From: Ptiloglossa arizonensis
Lineage: Eukaryota; Arthropoda; Insecta; Hymenoptera; Colletidae
Reading direction: 5' to 3'
DNA: 64,000 nucleotides
Assembly (NCBI RefSeq): GCF_051014685.1
Contig: NC_135056.1
Span: 7,378,001-7,442,000 of the forward strand
Position 1 is the stretch's first letter. Each line of letters begins with the position of its first letter. Below the pieces are notes generated by a model. It ran no database searches. It had not been told where the DNA came from and saw nothing but the letters and a program-made list of their open reading frames with translations. The position numbers and the translations under genes are program-made. Positions 45,161 to 58,095 of the stretch are shown one piece after another.

Positions 45161-47886
45161 TTTCCCCGCGAGAATTGTACTTTATGAAAATTGCACAAAT
45201 GCAGCGACGGAGCGTGCTCGAACGAAAGGGCAACGTTCCTCTGACGATTCTTCTATGGAGCTTGAACGATCGCATTTATCGCTCTGTCGGGAGAAATGGC
45301 TCTCATTTTGTATTTGTTGGTTTACTACATGGCTTGGTAAATTCTCCGGGGTAGATGTTTATGAAAAGAAATCTGAAATGATAAGCACTTCATGGAAATG
45401 TGTTCGGTTTGGAGTGTCCTTCAGTTTAGTACCCGCGGCTTTGGTTAGTCGACTCTTTAAAAGCGGAACACTTTTAACTTATCGCGGCACGGAATATACG
45501 AGTTTGGAATTATTAACACGGCAATAACATTGAAAATTATTCTATCTGGCTCGTAAATTTATTTTACCTTGTTGAATTTCATTACGCGTGCACGGGGAGA
45601 ATGCTTTGACCATTATTCGATCTTTATCGAGGTAAGGTTACATTCGATATTCAGCAATAGGTACTCAACTGTAATTTTTAAGGCAAGTATTTAAAAATCA
45701 TTCTTAACGGTTTTATTACGTGAATCGTAATTTATGATTCTCTGGATTGTGGTTCTTTCCAGAGTGAATAAATAGGTCATGTGAGAAGTTGATTTTCATT
45801 TAAAGATACAACAATGATATTCTAATAAGTAACTTTTTGATTAGGACATACTGTGTAATATGTACTTCCTTTGTCTGTATTGGTTATACTTTTCCAGTAA
45901 GTCTTCCTCTTTGTCAAGAGTGCATAACTAATTCTATTTTCTTCTCTTACGATTCATTATACAATCTATACTAATTTATCGTATGCATTCCTAATTTCCA
46001 GTAAGGTAAATGTTCAATTTTCAACGTACTCTAGGACTTGGAGGGTTAGAGAGAATATATAGTACGTGTGCGAGAAGATTGCGTTTGGAGTTATGGCAAG
46101 TCATTTCCTCAAGCTCGTACGAGGCAAATACACACATCCTGACGAGACCGTAACTGGTCGAATAGAATGTATTATAATTAATACTCCATTTTATTTCAAT
46201 ATTAAATACGCGTGTAAAATAGATATAGAACGAATTATGACACAAGAAACTACGAGCCACTTGAATATTGATACTTGAACGAACGAACGAAAATTAACTT
46301 CTCCGTTTAATTTGCAATTTCATTGGTACGCAAAGCATTTATAGGAGTAGAAGAACTTTTTAAAAGTAAAATGTAATCGCGACATTTAGAAGAAGAGGTT
46401 CTGAAAATGCGTGGCTGCATTGAAGTAACTTGAAAGTGCTGTATGAGTATGAGTATTCCTGAGAGCAGTTAATGTGTCGTGAGAGAAGTTCAGAGCGAAG
46501 TTTGAAGTGAGTGAAGTACACCATAAACAGAGATAGAGAATGAGAGAGAGACAGAGAGAGAATTGGATTATTTAGAGAGAATTTTACCGAGAGAGTGTAG
46601 CGAACTTTTGCATCCGTGCATTGTTAATACAACATTTCGTGTATTACGATTATTCATACCCCCGAGAATAATTCGATCAACTATCTCAAACGTTGCATAC
46701 TTATACTTTAAAAGCTTCGCCGCATAAATTAGATAGGCGTTAAAAATTCTATTATACCAAATATAATAGATTTATTGTTTCAATATTCCATGTCCTCGTT
46801 ATTTGATTCGTGTTATCGAGCCGCCCGAAAGCGTGTATTAAAATCATGTTCGGGAGCTACGCGAGACATTAAACTCGCTACCGTTTAAATTTTCGCGTAA
46901 CATCGATCTAAAGTTAAATATTCATTGTATTAAAATCTAGCAAAATCCTCGCCCGATTTTCATCGATTCGATTCAAAACCGTTACACGATAAGATTACCG
47001 GGGAATGGCCCTTTTATGCATATCGGGGCGATCCATTCGTATTACCGTAATCGTTCCGACCAAAATTTAACGACCGGTGTCGTCAGCAATAGTTCTCGAG
47101 AAACTGTACAACGATTCGTCGAAGTTCGCGTAGTTGGAACGAATCGTGCACGAGATTGGAAACGTTGCCCGCCCGAAGAACGGAAGGCACCGTTCGTTTA
47201 TTCAGTTTTTAAATTAGAAAATCGAGAACGAGCAGAACTCCCGCGGTTTTGCGGAAATTGGCAAGCGAAACGCGGTATACACCGTTCTTATCGGGGGTCC
47301 ATCGCTCGTTCCTTTTTCCAACTACCATCCTTTTGCTCGTTTACCTTCTAGATACTGTTTCTTGAAACGCTTGCAATTACACGGTTCCCGCTAAAGTGGT
47401 ACGCTATGCCTGCCGCGCGAACAAACCAAGGAGTATCCTCATGGAAAACAGGGTGCACAGGGAAATGAAAGAAAACGAATATCGAGTCTCTCTTTAAAGT
47501 AGCTCTTCGCACGAACACGGAGAACACAAAGTCGGCCAGACTGCGCCTGAAGTGAAATAGAAACGTATACCACGAACTCGATGAGACAAACAATACACTT
47601 TCCTTCTATAAACTGGTTAAAAAGTAATACCCGCTGTTCGAGCGCGAGACGAGACAGCGGAGTCTCTAGACTTCTATCGAACACTTTCCAAACATTGGAT
47701 CTACCATTGGTCCTGATCCTCAAAACGGTCATCCGAGAAACTTCCAACGCGATAGATTCACTACCGAGATAGTTCTCCCCGCTCTGTAAGGTACTTTCGA
47801 ACGTAAATCTTCAATCGTTACCGTGGACCGGGCACCATCCACAAATTGTACACAATCACATCACGAGCATGTGTCAATACCGTAGG
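45161..47886. other. Mixed composition, no recognised gene
   Basis: Open frames at 45255-45527 (90 codons), 47016-47351 (111 codons) and on the minus strand at 47439-47747 show no domain. A short GA-rich run (AGAGAGAGACAGAGAGAGA) lies near 46541-46560. CpG content rises at 46.8-47.4 kb. Confidence 0.4.
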
Positions 47887-48600
47887 ACTTCGGTAGTTGC
47901 AGAGAATTGGAACTCAAACCTAACCTAAACGCTTCGCGGACGCTTCTAAATATAAATCTTCTCCATCTCCTTCGCTGCACATTGCAGCGTTCAACTAATT
48001 CTAACTAACTGCACCACAGGTCGCCTTCGACGCGATGAAACCTCGATAGTTGCAACCGAACTTAGGTAAGACCTAACCTGAACATTTTAGGGACAATTCT
48101 AGGAATAGAAATCTTTTATCGTCTCAGTTTGTCTTGGAAAACAAATCTCCAACTTGGACACGTCCCAATAACGCGGCATATATTGTATAGAAAAAAAGAA
48201 TACCGTTTGGAAAAATGGAGTGGGCTTGATTATTAATTCTTATCGTCACGAATTGTTCATATTTCTGTCGACAAATCAAATATCTGTAGTTCTTTTATCG
48301 ATGAGAAGACCATTAGTCACTGCTTCTACGTAAGACCTAACCTAAACATTTTAGGGACAATTCTAGGAATAGAAATCTTTTATCGTCTCAGTTTGTCTTG
48401 GAAAACAAATCTCCAACTTGGACACGTCTCAATAACGCGGCATATATTGTATAGAAAAAAAGAATACCGTTTGGAAAAATGGAGTGGGCTTGATTATTAA
48501 TTTTTATCGTCACGAATTGTTCATATTTCTGTCGATAAATCAATTATCTATAGTTCTTTTATTGATCAAAAGACCATTAGCCACTGCTTCTACGTATAGT
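47887..48600 (+). repeat. 264-bp tandem duplicate plus older relic
   Basis: Two nearly identical copies start TAAGACCTAACCT at 48067 and 48331 and run to about 48596. They differ at a few scattered bases. The part 47887-47960 (GGTAGTTGCA … AACCTAACCTAAACGCTTCG … AATATAAATCTTC) is a diverged third copy of the unit's start. So an old duplication was followed by a recent one. Non-coding. Confidence 0.9.
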
Positions 48601-49679
48601 TACTTGCCTTTTTTTTATTCGTATAGGATAAACCCATTAGGATGTACGTTCGGAGTGTAACAAAAATATTTGTCTCGGCTTTCAGAGATGAAACCATATA
48701 TTTGGATCGATAGTAGTTCGTGAAACCTACACGCAACGTTCGTTTTAACCGTAAAATTGGAAGTCAAATTTTTGTATTATTCCTACGTATCCTGTTCGAC
48801 GAAATAGAAAACGAAACTTTCGACAGAAAGCATACATCGTAAACGAATCGTTTTCTCGCAAACGGTTGCCGAAGTTTTGGCCAATTGAATCGCATCGAAT
48901 TGCTTCTGGAAACCAAACGCTCCTCCCACCGTAACGAATCGCCCCGCCTCTCGAGGCAACGCTGTGCAATTCAGTTACCTAAAACTTTTGGAGAGAGCGG
49001 AATACATAGAAATGATAAAAAAAAAATTTTCCTTTCACATACAACGGTGAAAATTAATTGTTCGGCAGATTATTTTAATAAATCTTCTCCCCGTTCGAGC
49101 GATTCATATCTGGTAACCGAGCCGAATATTTACTAAAACGCGTACATCGATGCGGAAAATTAATAAATATATACGTTCATTTGAACACGAAACTAAATAT
49201 TTCGTGTACACCGTTATGATTCGAAATCCAAATTAAGATAACGATTATCCAAATTAAACTACCGCTCTCTTAATTTCTATCCAACGGTATATTTTCTATC
49301 ACACTCGAACTACAATCTTTTCGAGAAACGAAAAAAGAAATATCTCTCTTTCCCGTACCGTTTAGTAAATACGAAATGGTAATCGTTAAAAATATTCTTG
49401 ATTTGTTCGTTAGAAATATCACGGATGCAAAAAGTGTCGAAAGTGGTCCAATTAGACCAACTTTTACCCGTATGGAAAAAAAAATATCCGATACGTTCGT
49501 ACAGAAGGAACGTCCGAATGCAAATTTCGACGAAGGCGCGCACAAAGCGTAAAATAAAAAAAAAAAGAAAAAAAGATACGTTCGATCGGCTAATGGCGCC
49601 GATTTCGTTTTACGAAAGAATCCGTAATATCGCCACAGCGACTGTAGCGGTGACCTGACAATTTCGCATTCACCGCACG
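48601..49679. other. AT-rich, no recognised feature
   Basis: Short overlapping open frames on both strands near 48.7-49.7 kb without any motif. A-rich tract AAAATAAAAAAAAAAAGAAA near 49550. Confidence 0.45.
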
Positions 49680-49985
49680 CGGTCGCCTTCCGTCATTCGA
49701 GTCGGCACGCGTTCTGGGCCCGGTTGTATAACGAACAAACGGAGGTAACGGTCGGGTTTAACGCTGATAAAATGTTAAAATAATTAATGGCCGCCGGTCA
49801 CAGACAGTTGTGCGTTTTTCGACATCGATTGGCCCCCGCAATAATCGACGTCCTGTTCTGGATAGAATTTAATTTATGACCCGGCCCGTATTTGCCCGTG
49901 CAATATTTTATTAAGCTCTCGCGGAATCGAAATCGTCCAGCTTTGATGTAGCATCCGCGGTGAATCATGACTCGCGCCACGATCG
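49680..49985 (+). promoter_or_regulatory. Repeated CpG-rich module, doubtful copy
   Basis: GTTGTGCGTTTTTCGACATC, CCCGCAATAATCGACG and TAGAATTTAATTTATGACCC with GGCCCG (about 49808-49888) stand in the same order as module blocks two and three. Matches are loose. An ATAATTAATGGCC word lies upstream rather than downstream. Included because composition and word order are similar. Confidence 0.18.
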
Positions 49986-52900
49986 ATAATACCGATTATG
50001 AAAATAACCCCTTGGACATCAACGGAGCGTTCGGCCTCTTTTGTTTGCGTTTACTCGTTTTAACGGGGCAAAGGTGGGGATGGATGCCAGCGTCACGACG
50101 CCGACGAACAATAACCCGAGTGGTTCGAAACGCGCGAAAAAATCAAATATTCAAATTCGTTACTTTTTCTTCTAACGTGGGAAATCTTCGAAAAGATACA
50201 CACTAAGTCTTTAGGACTCGTCGGAGGTTCGATAATTTTACATCGAGGCGATAAATGTTTATTTCAATCTGGATTCACAAGAAAATTGTCCGTTACGCTA
50301 TTTTTGGAGGATTAAGTGTTGGAAATATTGATCTACTTCGTTGTTCACTTGTACGAGGGGTTAACCTTCTCATGGAGGTGTTCGTTCAAACCCATCGCTA
50401 CAATTCAAAATTTTGAAATTCAAAATCAAAAAAATATACGCAAGACGACGGGCAGAAAGCTGTATGTAAATAGAGAATTTATAACAAATATCCGGAAATG
50501 TGGTAGATGTTAATTTTGTATTGGTAAATGATAACACGTACCGTGAGAAATGTAAACAATGCTTCAAACGTAGTTATATATAGTATATAAGTAGGTATAC
50601 TATTATACTTTATATCTAGTAGTATAATTTTCGCATTTTGTACGCGAGTTGTAAATTGAAATAATGAATATCGAATATTTATACCGGACACAACTATGTT
50701 TACTTTCTTTTTTTAGTCATTGAATAGTAATGGTGATTTTTTAGAAAAGAATAAGAAGAATTAAATAGATAATCGGAATGAGTATTTATATAATTAATGT
50801 GTGCAAATAGAAATATCTTGACGTGATTCGAACAGATCTGAGTTAACCTAGAAGTTAACGTCTTAGAAGTTACTTTATTACTGATACAATAAAGTATTAT
50901 CAAACTTTTGTGCCTCTGGTGACCACGTTCACTTCTAGCGTCTTACTGGCTCATTCTCGATAACGATCAACGTTTGACCCTGGGCCCAAGTCCCAACGCC
51001 CCCTCCACGTCACGGACCCATTACCTCCGCACGCTACCCAGTGAACGGGAAACAACCTTTTGGGAGAAACTAGACCACAAAGAACTCGACACCGATTCGT
51101 TAATCGTGTCATTACCCACTGAATAGATTTTTGTATATAATATTTTGTATATAATACTCAAGAAACAGTGAACCAACACTGACTTCATTATTTGTACACT
51201 TTTTTTCATTATTACACGTACAGTCAGAGACAACTCTTCCAGAAATAATATATTTCTGTAGCATTAACACGAAGCATCTGATAATTTTCGAAAATTTAAG
51301 CGTAAAAAAACACCCGTAAATACTTAAGAAATATTCACGATTATTATCCGTACGCAGCAATATTTTCTGCTAATATACGACAATTTTATTTTACAATCAA
51401 TTTGCAATAACACAAACGAAACGAAAGATGAAAAAAGAAAAGTTTATTTTAGAATATTTTTAATATACTTCCTATCCTTTGCAGGAATTAGTTTTACTCT
51501 GACAAAAGTTTCAATCTCGAAATTAAATTCTGTGATACAATGAACCTCCTGATACGATGTTTTTATATTAAAGAACGATAAAGTGCCGACGTGAGGATTT
51601 TTTATCGTGTTTTTCGAGATTCGTGGCACTGTGCGACGTCGCAACGAAACCGTGTCCCACGGACCTGACCCGTGAACGATCGAGAACACGTTCGAATTAT
51701 AATTGAAAATTTTTGGATCTCCATTAAGCCGAGGGTTTAATGAATTTTCCTGGGGATTACGATCACGTGGCTAGATTGATGCTCGAAGTGTCTGCGGATT
51801 CGTCGGGTTCTCAAATCGCGTTACACCGATACGTTACGATGAACAAAATTTGACGATAACGTAACGACTTTTTCATCGAGAAGAGTGAAAATCATCGAGC
51901 TTTTCGTGCTTCGATATAATACGTCCTATAATCGGACAATTTATAAAAGAATAATGAAATTCAGATTTTTGTAGACTTTCACGATCTGGATTCTTATCAT
52001 AATAGTATGGGTGATGTGCAGGATGATTCGAGTAAAAACGAGACTATTTTTTTTTATTTATTACACGAATATTTTGTCGAATTAACCAAAAATTATTTTT
52101 CTACGTAGCGTTCATTAACTTCTGGGTACCTTTGACAACGAGTTTGGCAGTTTTTTAGTGTCATTATCGTAAAAATGATACAAAGAGTATTGAGCCTATT
52201 GAGCCAATTGCAATTCTTTGAATCTTTTTAATACTTTCGTGAAATATTTTTTTCCATCCGAATCAAAATTTTGTTAATAAAATTCAATACATGTGTAATT
52301 TAATTTACGTAGTTTTAAATAACAAATTTTTAAAGGAATCCAAAATCTATCTTATTCTTCAGCCGGTTACCTTAATATAATTAATTTATTTTGCGTCTTT
52401 GTTGCACAATTTTTAAATACAGAAAACATAAAATGAAAAGAATGAAAAAAAAAGAGACAAAACGCAAAACAAACTGCAAAAAGACGAGGTATTGCAAAAC
52501 CCAAACTCAAAAACTCACTTAACGCCAAAACTAATAAACGACACATAAAATAGAACTAAAACCAGAACGACGCGTAACAAGTAACAAAGCTACGTGTACA
52601 CAACAATTAACAAGCATTAGAAAAAATATTAACACCCTCAAAAAGGTCATCTTGACCGCTAGAACCAATTACAATTGTACCTCTCTAAAAATTCCCGCCG
52701 AAAAGTTCACCAACGTTAAATTATTTCCCGACACAATCAAATCTCGTAAAAACGTGCAATAAAAACCAATTCGTCTTCTTATTGCTATTCAACGTAAAAT
52801 AAGTATCCATATTTTCTGCCCATTTAAGCCAAAGGCTCGTCCATCCTGGTAGAAAAAAGAAGAATTCGAGACCGACCACGAACGGTTTAAAATGATTCCG

Positions 52901-53617
52901 CGTACGCCGCACGAGGGTTAATTAGCGTGAAAATTGCGAAGAAATAACCAGTGGGATTTTTATTCAAGAGAGAGTGTCTTTCGCAGCGGCGAACGCGGTC
53001 CGAAATCATGGCGCCGCGGCAGTGGCACGTCGCAAATTAACAATCGTATGAAAGGGAAGGTTAATAGCGGCTAATGAATTCCTGAAAGCGGGTCGCGGCG
53101 TTGCCGGTATTTCGAGCATTTTCTGTGCGCCGACGGGAGAACTTGGTCGAGACAGTGGACGGGTGGTGGTGGGGGGTGCCCCCTTAAAAGGCGCCTGCCA
53201 GCAATCCCTGCCACATTCGAGCGAGAAGCGGGACGGTATCACGGCAGAGGGCGGAAAAACCCGTGGCGGTATCTCGTATTCATCGGCCCTCGCCTCGTTC
53301 GGGACCGTTCGCAACGAACCTTCCCGATTTTACGAGCGATTCGCGTATACCCGCGATTCGTCGCACGGTCGGCTAACTCAATCGGGAACTGCGAAGCGAG
53401 CCACGCACGGCCGCGGCATACGAATTCGCTCGAAAACGTTCGGTTAAACCGCCACGGTTACTAAGTTCGTGATATTCTTTTCTACCCCCACCACCGGCTC
53501 CATTTGGAAACTTCCTCGAGAATATTGCCGCGCGAAAATGCCCCAAGACACTTCTTCCCTGATACTTACGATACTTTTACCGTCCACTGTGCGCAGCAGT
53601 TATGGGCTCTGTATAAT
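49986..53617. other. AT-rich, with CpG-rich island at 53.0-53.46 kb
   Basis: Mostly AT-rich. At 52430-52680 the plus strand is A-rich and T-poor. The island at 52980-53460 has overlapping open frames on both strands (94 and 102 codons) and no domain. No RNA gene or mobile-element end was recognised. Confidence 0.4.
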
Positions 53618-53996
53618 TTGGAGATAAAAAATTAATATTCTTTTTTTTTTTTTTTCAACTTTCAAAAATCTAAACGCTGGACCGAAAATTGGAGTATGGC
53701 TTATAGGGCGAATGTATATTGAACACCGGCCTTCGAAGTTCTTGTAAAATTAATGTTTAAGATCTGGGTGTTTGATTCATTTTTTTAAGTAACAAATAGA
53801 GTCTGTGTGAAAGGGTACGTTGATTTTCTATGTTAACGAGTCTGTCTAGTGTGGAGATTGGAAAAATTGATCTCTTTTTTTGTATGTTTTCTTTTTTAGT
53901 TTCAAAAGGCTTCTGTAAACATTAGACCCAAACTAGTGGGACTTGTGAGAAGAATGTATATTGAACACTGGCCTCTGAAATTTTTGTAAAATGATG
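53618..53996 (+). repeat. Diverged tandem duplicate, about 240-bp period
   Basis: Copies at 53618-53758 and 53853-53996 share GGAGAT…AAAAATT, a long T run, TTTCAAAA and GAATGTATATTGAACAC(C/T)GGCCT. The clear GAATGTATATTG landmarks are at 53710 and 53952. Confidence 0.75.
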
Positions 53997-56029
53997 TAGT
54001 AGCAGTTTTTTACGAAAATCGTTAGAGCTCGAGCAGCGGTTATATGTATAGGAAAAAATTGTTCAGAATGTTCATCCTGGCAACATATTCAAATTTTGTG
54101 AAAATCGATGAGGTATACGCTTTCGTGCGCAATTACCAAGACATATTAAAATCTTTCCAATATACTTTTTTTTATTCAGCGATAGTTTTTTTAAAGATGT
54201 CAAATATCAGCTGATTTTTAGACCTCTAAATAAAACAGACTTCTTAATCTTCTCGATGGGAGAAACTCAAATAATTTCGCGATACCAACAACTTTTATTA
54301 AGACGTAATAACAAGCCTGGGTTTACGATACGGTTGTCATACGGTTGTCTGGTACGTGTTATTTTTAAGGATCAGCTCCCGGAAATATTGACGTTCAAGT
54401 TACCTAATTGTGCAAAAGATTAAGACTCTAGAGATGCTTCACTATCGTGAAATTTCTGCGCTTCTCCAACGTCTTACTATAATACATTCTCGATAGCGAT
54501 CGATAACTCGATCTATCGTAAACTCACAACGCAGAGTGTTCGGAATTGAAAAATTCAGTGGCGAGTTAAATGCCATTGTGACATTTTACTAAAATAATTG
54601 TCATTTTTCTATCAGTATCTGGTTAATAAATTCTTAAATGTCTACAGATTTTGGAAATGAAAAACTTGATCAAATACAATACAAATTTTAAACGATATAA
54701 TTACCGAAATTTTGATATTTTAAACATAGCATTTTTCAATCGAGAAAACTATTTTCTCGGTATACCCTGTAATTATGTATATTTCACTTCTAAAGTTGCA
54801 TTATTTTTAATACATACACTTTACTAATGATATCTCGTTAGATAATTATATAACAATGTTAATGTAACAATGAACGTGGTATCTCGTTGCAGTTACATTG
54901 TTTTCAATGTCTACCTTAATTGCCTAGCGTTTTGAAACAATGATTTTAACACCTTGAACACGTTAGCTGATTTGTCTTGTTCCTCCGACCCTCGCACGTC
55001 CGATTTTCTATTACGTGCGCGATATTATTTCCTGTTTCTCCCTTTTCGTGCATGAATTGAAACGATGAACACTATTTCTCATCGCATGTCCCTATCAACT
55101 CTTCTAATTGGACTTGGTTGGACGAGAACACGCTAATTTTACAGTACAGGGGATTCGTGGATGAACCATGATTCGATTCAGACTAATGCGTGCATTTTCG
55201 ATGTTAATATTAGTTGGCGAACCGAGAAGTAATTAATAAGATGGCGTGATATTCGGAGATGATTTTTCATTTTTCAACGTTGAAGAATATCGAAGAGTTC
55301 GTTGAAAGAATAAAATAACCGAATAATTTTATTTAATCCGTTATTACTCGTTTTAATTTCTAATTACTGTGCCTCCATTTATGCTATATTTAGTCAGAAA
55401 GGTATCGTTTCGTTGGCCACGAAATTCAGTACCTCCATTGTCATCGGAGAATTATCGAGTGCATCGAAAATTTTAATGCAGCCCAATGAATATTATTGTA
55501 ATATAAACTTTTATTTCCTTATATTAATATCGTGCGACTGAATTAAATTATAATTGTACACAAAAGAACCCCTAACGATAAGCGTGGGGAAAATTGATCC
55601 TACTTTATTTTGAGAAACGAACACTTCAAATGTGATAGTTTAGAGAAAACTAGAATCCCTTCTATAAAAACATTCAGGAATCGAAATATTGTTATTTCGT
55701 TGTATATCGTTGTATATCGTTAAAAGTTGTATTTAGTGTCTCTCTATTTGTTAGTATAACAAATTTGAGTATAATTATAGTAGATACATCTGTGTTTAAA
55801 TTTATTAATGATCTACCTTTAAGTAAATATTCAATATTTCTCCTAAACTTCCCCTAATTTCATAGCAACTTCTTTTTCTTTATTTGCCTCGAAATGAAAT
55901 ATAAAAACAATCGATTGAGAATCCAGAACAAAAATAACTCACTTTATAAAATCTAAATTTATCACTAAATCTTTACAAAATTTTGAATCCAGAAAAATAT
56001 AAATAACCGAAACTTTCCTATTAATACCG
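53997..56029. other. AT-rich, no recognised feature
   Basis: Two kilobases with no open frame of note. GTATACCCTGTA near 54758 resembles short transposon-end words, but I found no partner. Confidence 0.5.
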
Positions 56030-56421
56030 CCGCAAAAATGTTTTCTTTTTCTCAAGGGAGCATCTTGCGAGAAATTTAGGAATCACTAATACCTCTATAA
56101 TACTCGTATTAAGCTCAAGATAGCTCTAGTGTTGCTCTATTTGTCGCATGAACGAGCGATTCTTCCATCACAAAAATACTTCCTCTTGTCTCTCGAAATT
56201 TAACAACCACCGCAAAAATATTTTCTTTTTCTCAAAGAAGAATAAGAATCTTCATCTTGCGAGAAATTTAGAAATCACTGATACCTATAACACTCGTATT
56301 AAGCTCAAGATCATTTCCATCACAAAAATACTTTCTCTTTCTCGAAATTTAACAACCACCGCAGAAATGTTTTCTTTTTCTCAAGAGAGCATCCTGTGAG
56401 AAATTCATGAATCTCTAATAG

Positions 56422-56454
56422 TAGGTTGTTCAATAAGTTTTATCGAACGACCTA
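56422..56454. mobile_element. Solo mariner-type palindrome 1
   Basis: TAGGTTGTTCAATAAGTTTT followed by ATCGAACGACCTA is a short palindrome with the same ends as the 37.7-kb array. It lies inside one unit of the 190-bp array, between CTCTAATAG and TAATACT. Confidence 0.75.
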
Positions 56455-57012
56455 TAATACTTGTATTAAGCTCAAGGCAGCTCTAGTGTTGCTCTATTTG
56501 TCGCATGAACGAGCGATTCTTCCATCACAAAAATACTTCCTCTTGTCTCTCGAAATTTAACAACCGCTGCAGAAATATTTTCTTTCTCTCAAAGAAAAAT
56601 AAGAATCTTCATCTTGCGAGAAATTTAGAAATCACTAATACCTATAGTATTCGTATTAAGCTCAAGATAGCTCTAGCGTTGCTCTATTTGTCGCACGAAC
56701 GAGCGATTCTTCCATCACAAAAATACTTCCTCTTGTTTCTCAAAATTTACAACCACCGCAAAAATATTTTCTTTTTCTCAAGGAAGAATAAGAATCTTCA
56801 TCTTGCGAGAAATTTAGAAATTACTGATACCTATAATACTCGTATTAAGCTCAAGAGAGCTCTAGTGTTCCTCTATTTACCGCGAACAATTCTTCCATCG
56901 CAAAAGTATAATACTTCCCTTTGTCTCTAAAAATTTAACGACCACCGAAGAAATATTTTCTTTTTCTCAAGGGAGCATCCTGTGATAAATTTATGAATCA
57001 CTAATACCGTTG

Positions 57013-57050
57013 TAGGTTGTTCAATGAGTTTCGTCGTTCGATAAACAACC
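57013..57050. mobile_element. Solo mariner-type palindrome 2
   Basis: TAGGTTGTTCAATGAGTTTC, then GTCGTTCGATAAACAACC, at the same place in its array unit as palindrome 1 (after CTAATA…). The shared position shows that the insertion was there before the array unit was copied. Confidence 0.75.
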
Positions 57051-57125
57051 AATTACCTATAATACTCGTCTCAAGCTCAAGACAGCTCTAGCGTCGCTCT
57101 ATTTGTCGCACGAACGAGCGATTCT

Positions 57126-58067
57126 CCCGTCGCGAAAATACGTATCCTCGTTTTTCAGCAGCTCCGCAAACCCGCGAAATTTTCATCAAAATTTCATAGA
57201 CAGGGGTGGAACACTTCGCGGATGTCCCCTGCGATCGTTTCGTGGTCGACATTCGAGAAGACAACCCAACAACACGCTGTATATCCCGAAGCCGTCCCGC
57301 GGAAAAAAATTCGAAAAATTTCACGTACAAGGGATCACCGCGGACAACCCGAATATGAACAGCACCAGTTGTAACCGTCATGAATATAAAGAAATTGGAA
57401 CGCCATGCGATTCCGTGTCGCTGAGTACGCGATCCCCGTGACGCGTCCTACGACGTTGTCCTGGCTCTCACGTACCACGGAGGATCTTCTACTTTTCTTC
57501 CTTCGTTCCCTGATATTTGGTTCCCCGTTTCCGTTCGTCTGGTTTCTTCCACGTTCGCCACCCCCTGCACCGCGTCATCCCCTTCGTTGCCCACCACTTC
57601 TTACGTAGGTTCGTTTCGTTTGTTTGCCACGCGTTTTCCCTTGCCTCGATCTTTTATCTACAAGATAAGTCGGTCCGGAGAAACTTGTTTTTCCTGGTGT
57701 TCCGTTCGTCCCGATTTCCTTTGCTCTCGTCCCCGTTTCCTTCGAGCACGACCCTACCCCGTAAATATTGCCATCAGGAATAATTTACTTGCAGCTCGTC
57801 GTTGGGGCAGCCATTGTTCGATGGAAGATTAGAAAGCGCTTCTTTCTCGTCGCGTCTGGCTTCTGTGTGAAATTAAAATCTCCTCTTGGTGTTTCGTAAT
57901 GCGTACAACCACAGACGGGCACACTTCGATTCGAATAAAAAGAACGAATCTATCGCTATATGCAATACCTGGATAACGATTAATTATCGAAACGAGTGCA
58001 GGAGATTCGAATGACAAAAACGAAACCTAAACTCGGAGACGCTTGAAAAATACAAGCCTTCGCGATA
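57126..58067. other. CpG- and pyrimidine-rich sequence, no gene
   Basis: From 57130 to 57780 the stretch is CpG-rich, with long pyrimidine runs (for example CTTCTACTTTTCTTCCTTCG near 57488). Frames of 60-110 codons on both strands have no domain. The tracts could belong to a promoter or a 5' leader, but there is nothing firm. Confidence 0.35.
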
Positions 58068-58095
58068 CTTATTATGCATAAGTATGCATAATAAG
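58068..58095. repeat. Near-perfect 28-bp palindrome with ATGCATAA words
   Basis: CTTATTATGCATA and its exact complement TATGCATAATAAG lie on either side of a 2-base centre. A third TGCATAA and a fourth ATGCATAA follow within 25 bases (58101-58115). Octamer-like ATGCATAA words are compatible with POU-domain binding, which is inference. Confidence 0.8.

Larger units (their letters stand above)
56030..57125 (+). repeat. 190-bp tandem array with nested palindromes
   Basis: GCGATTCTTCCATCACAAAA recurs at 56156, 56513 and 56703, with a changed form at 57118. Truncated copies begin near 56310 and 56890. The full unit is about 190 bases and includes TTTTCTTTTTCTCAA, CTTGCGAGAAATTTAG and TCGTATTAAGCTCAAGA. 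Two of the copies carry short mariner-type palindromes. Open frames of up to 141 codons pass through, but they follow from the repeat. Confidence 0.85.

Noticed and set aside
47914..47940. AACCTAACCTAAAC as a possible insect (TTAGG)n telomere repeat
   Set aside because: Only two units, and the words also occur once in each of the 264-bp duplicates, so they belong to that unit.
56148..56930. Open frames of 83 and 141 codons sharing the same start
   Set aside because: They lie in the 190-bp array and repeat with it. The protein has no domain, and the frame breaks in other units.
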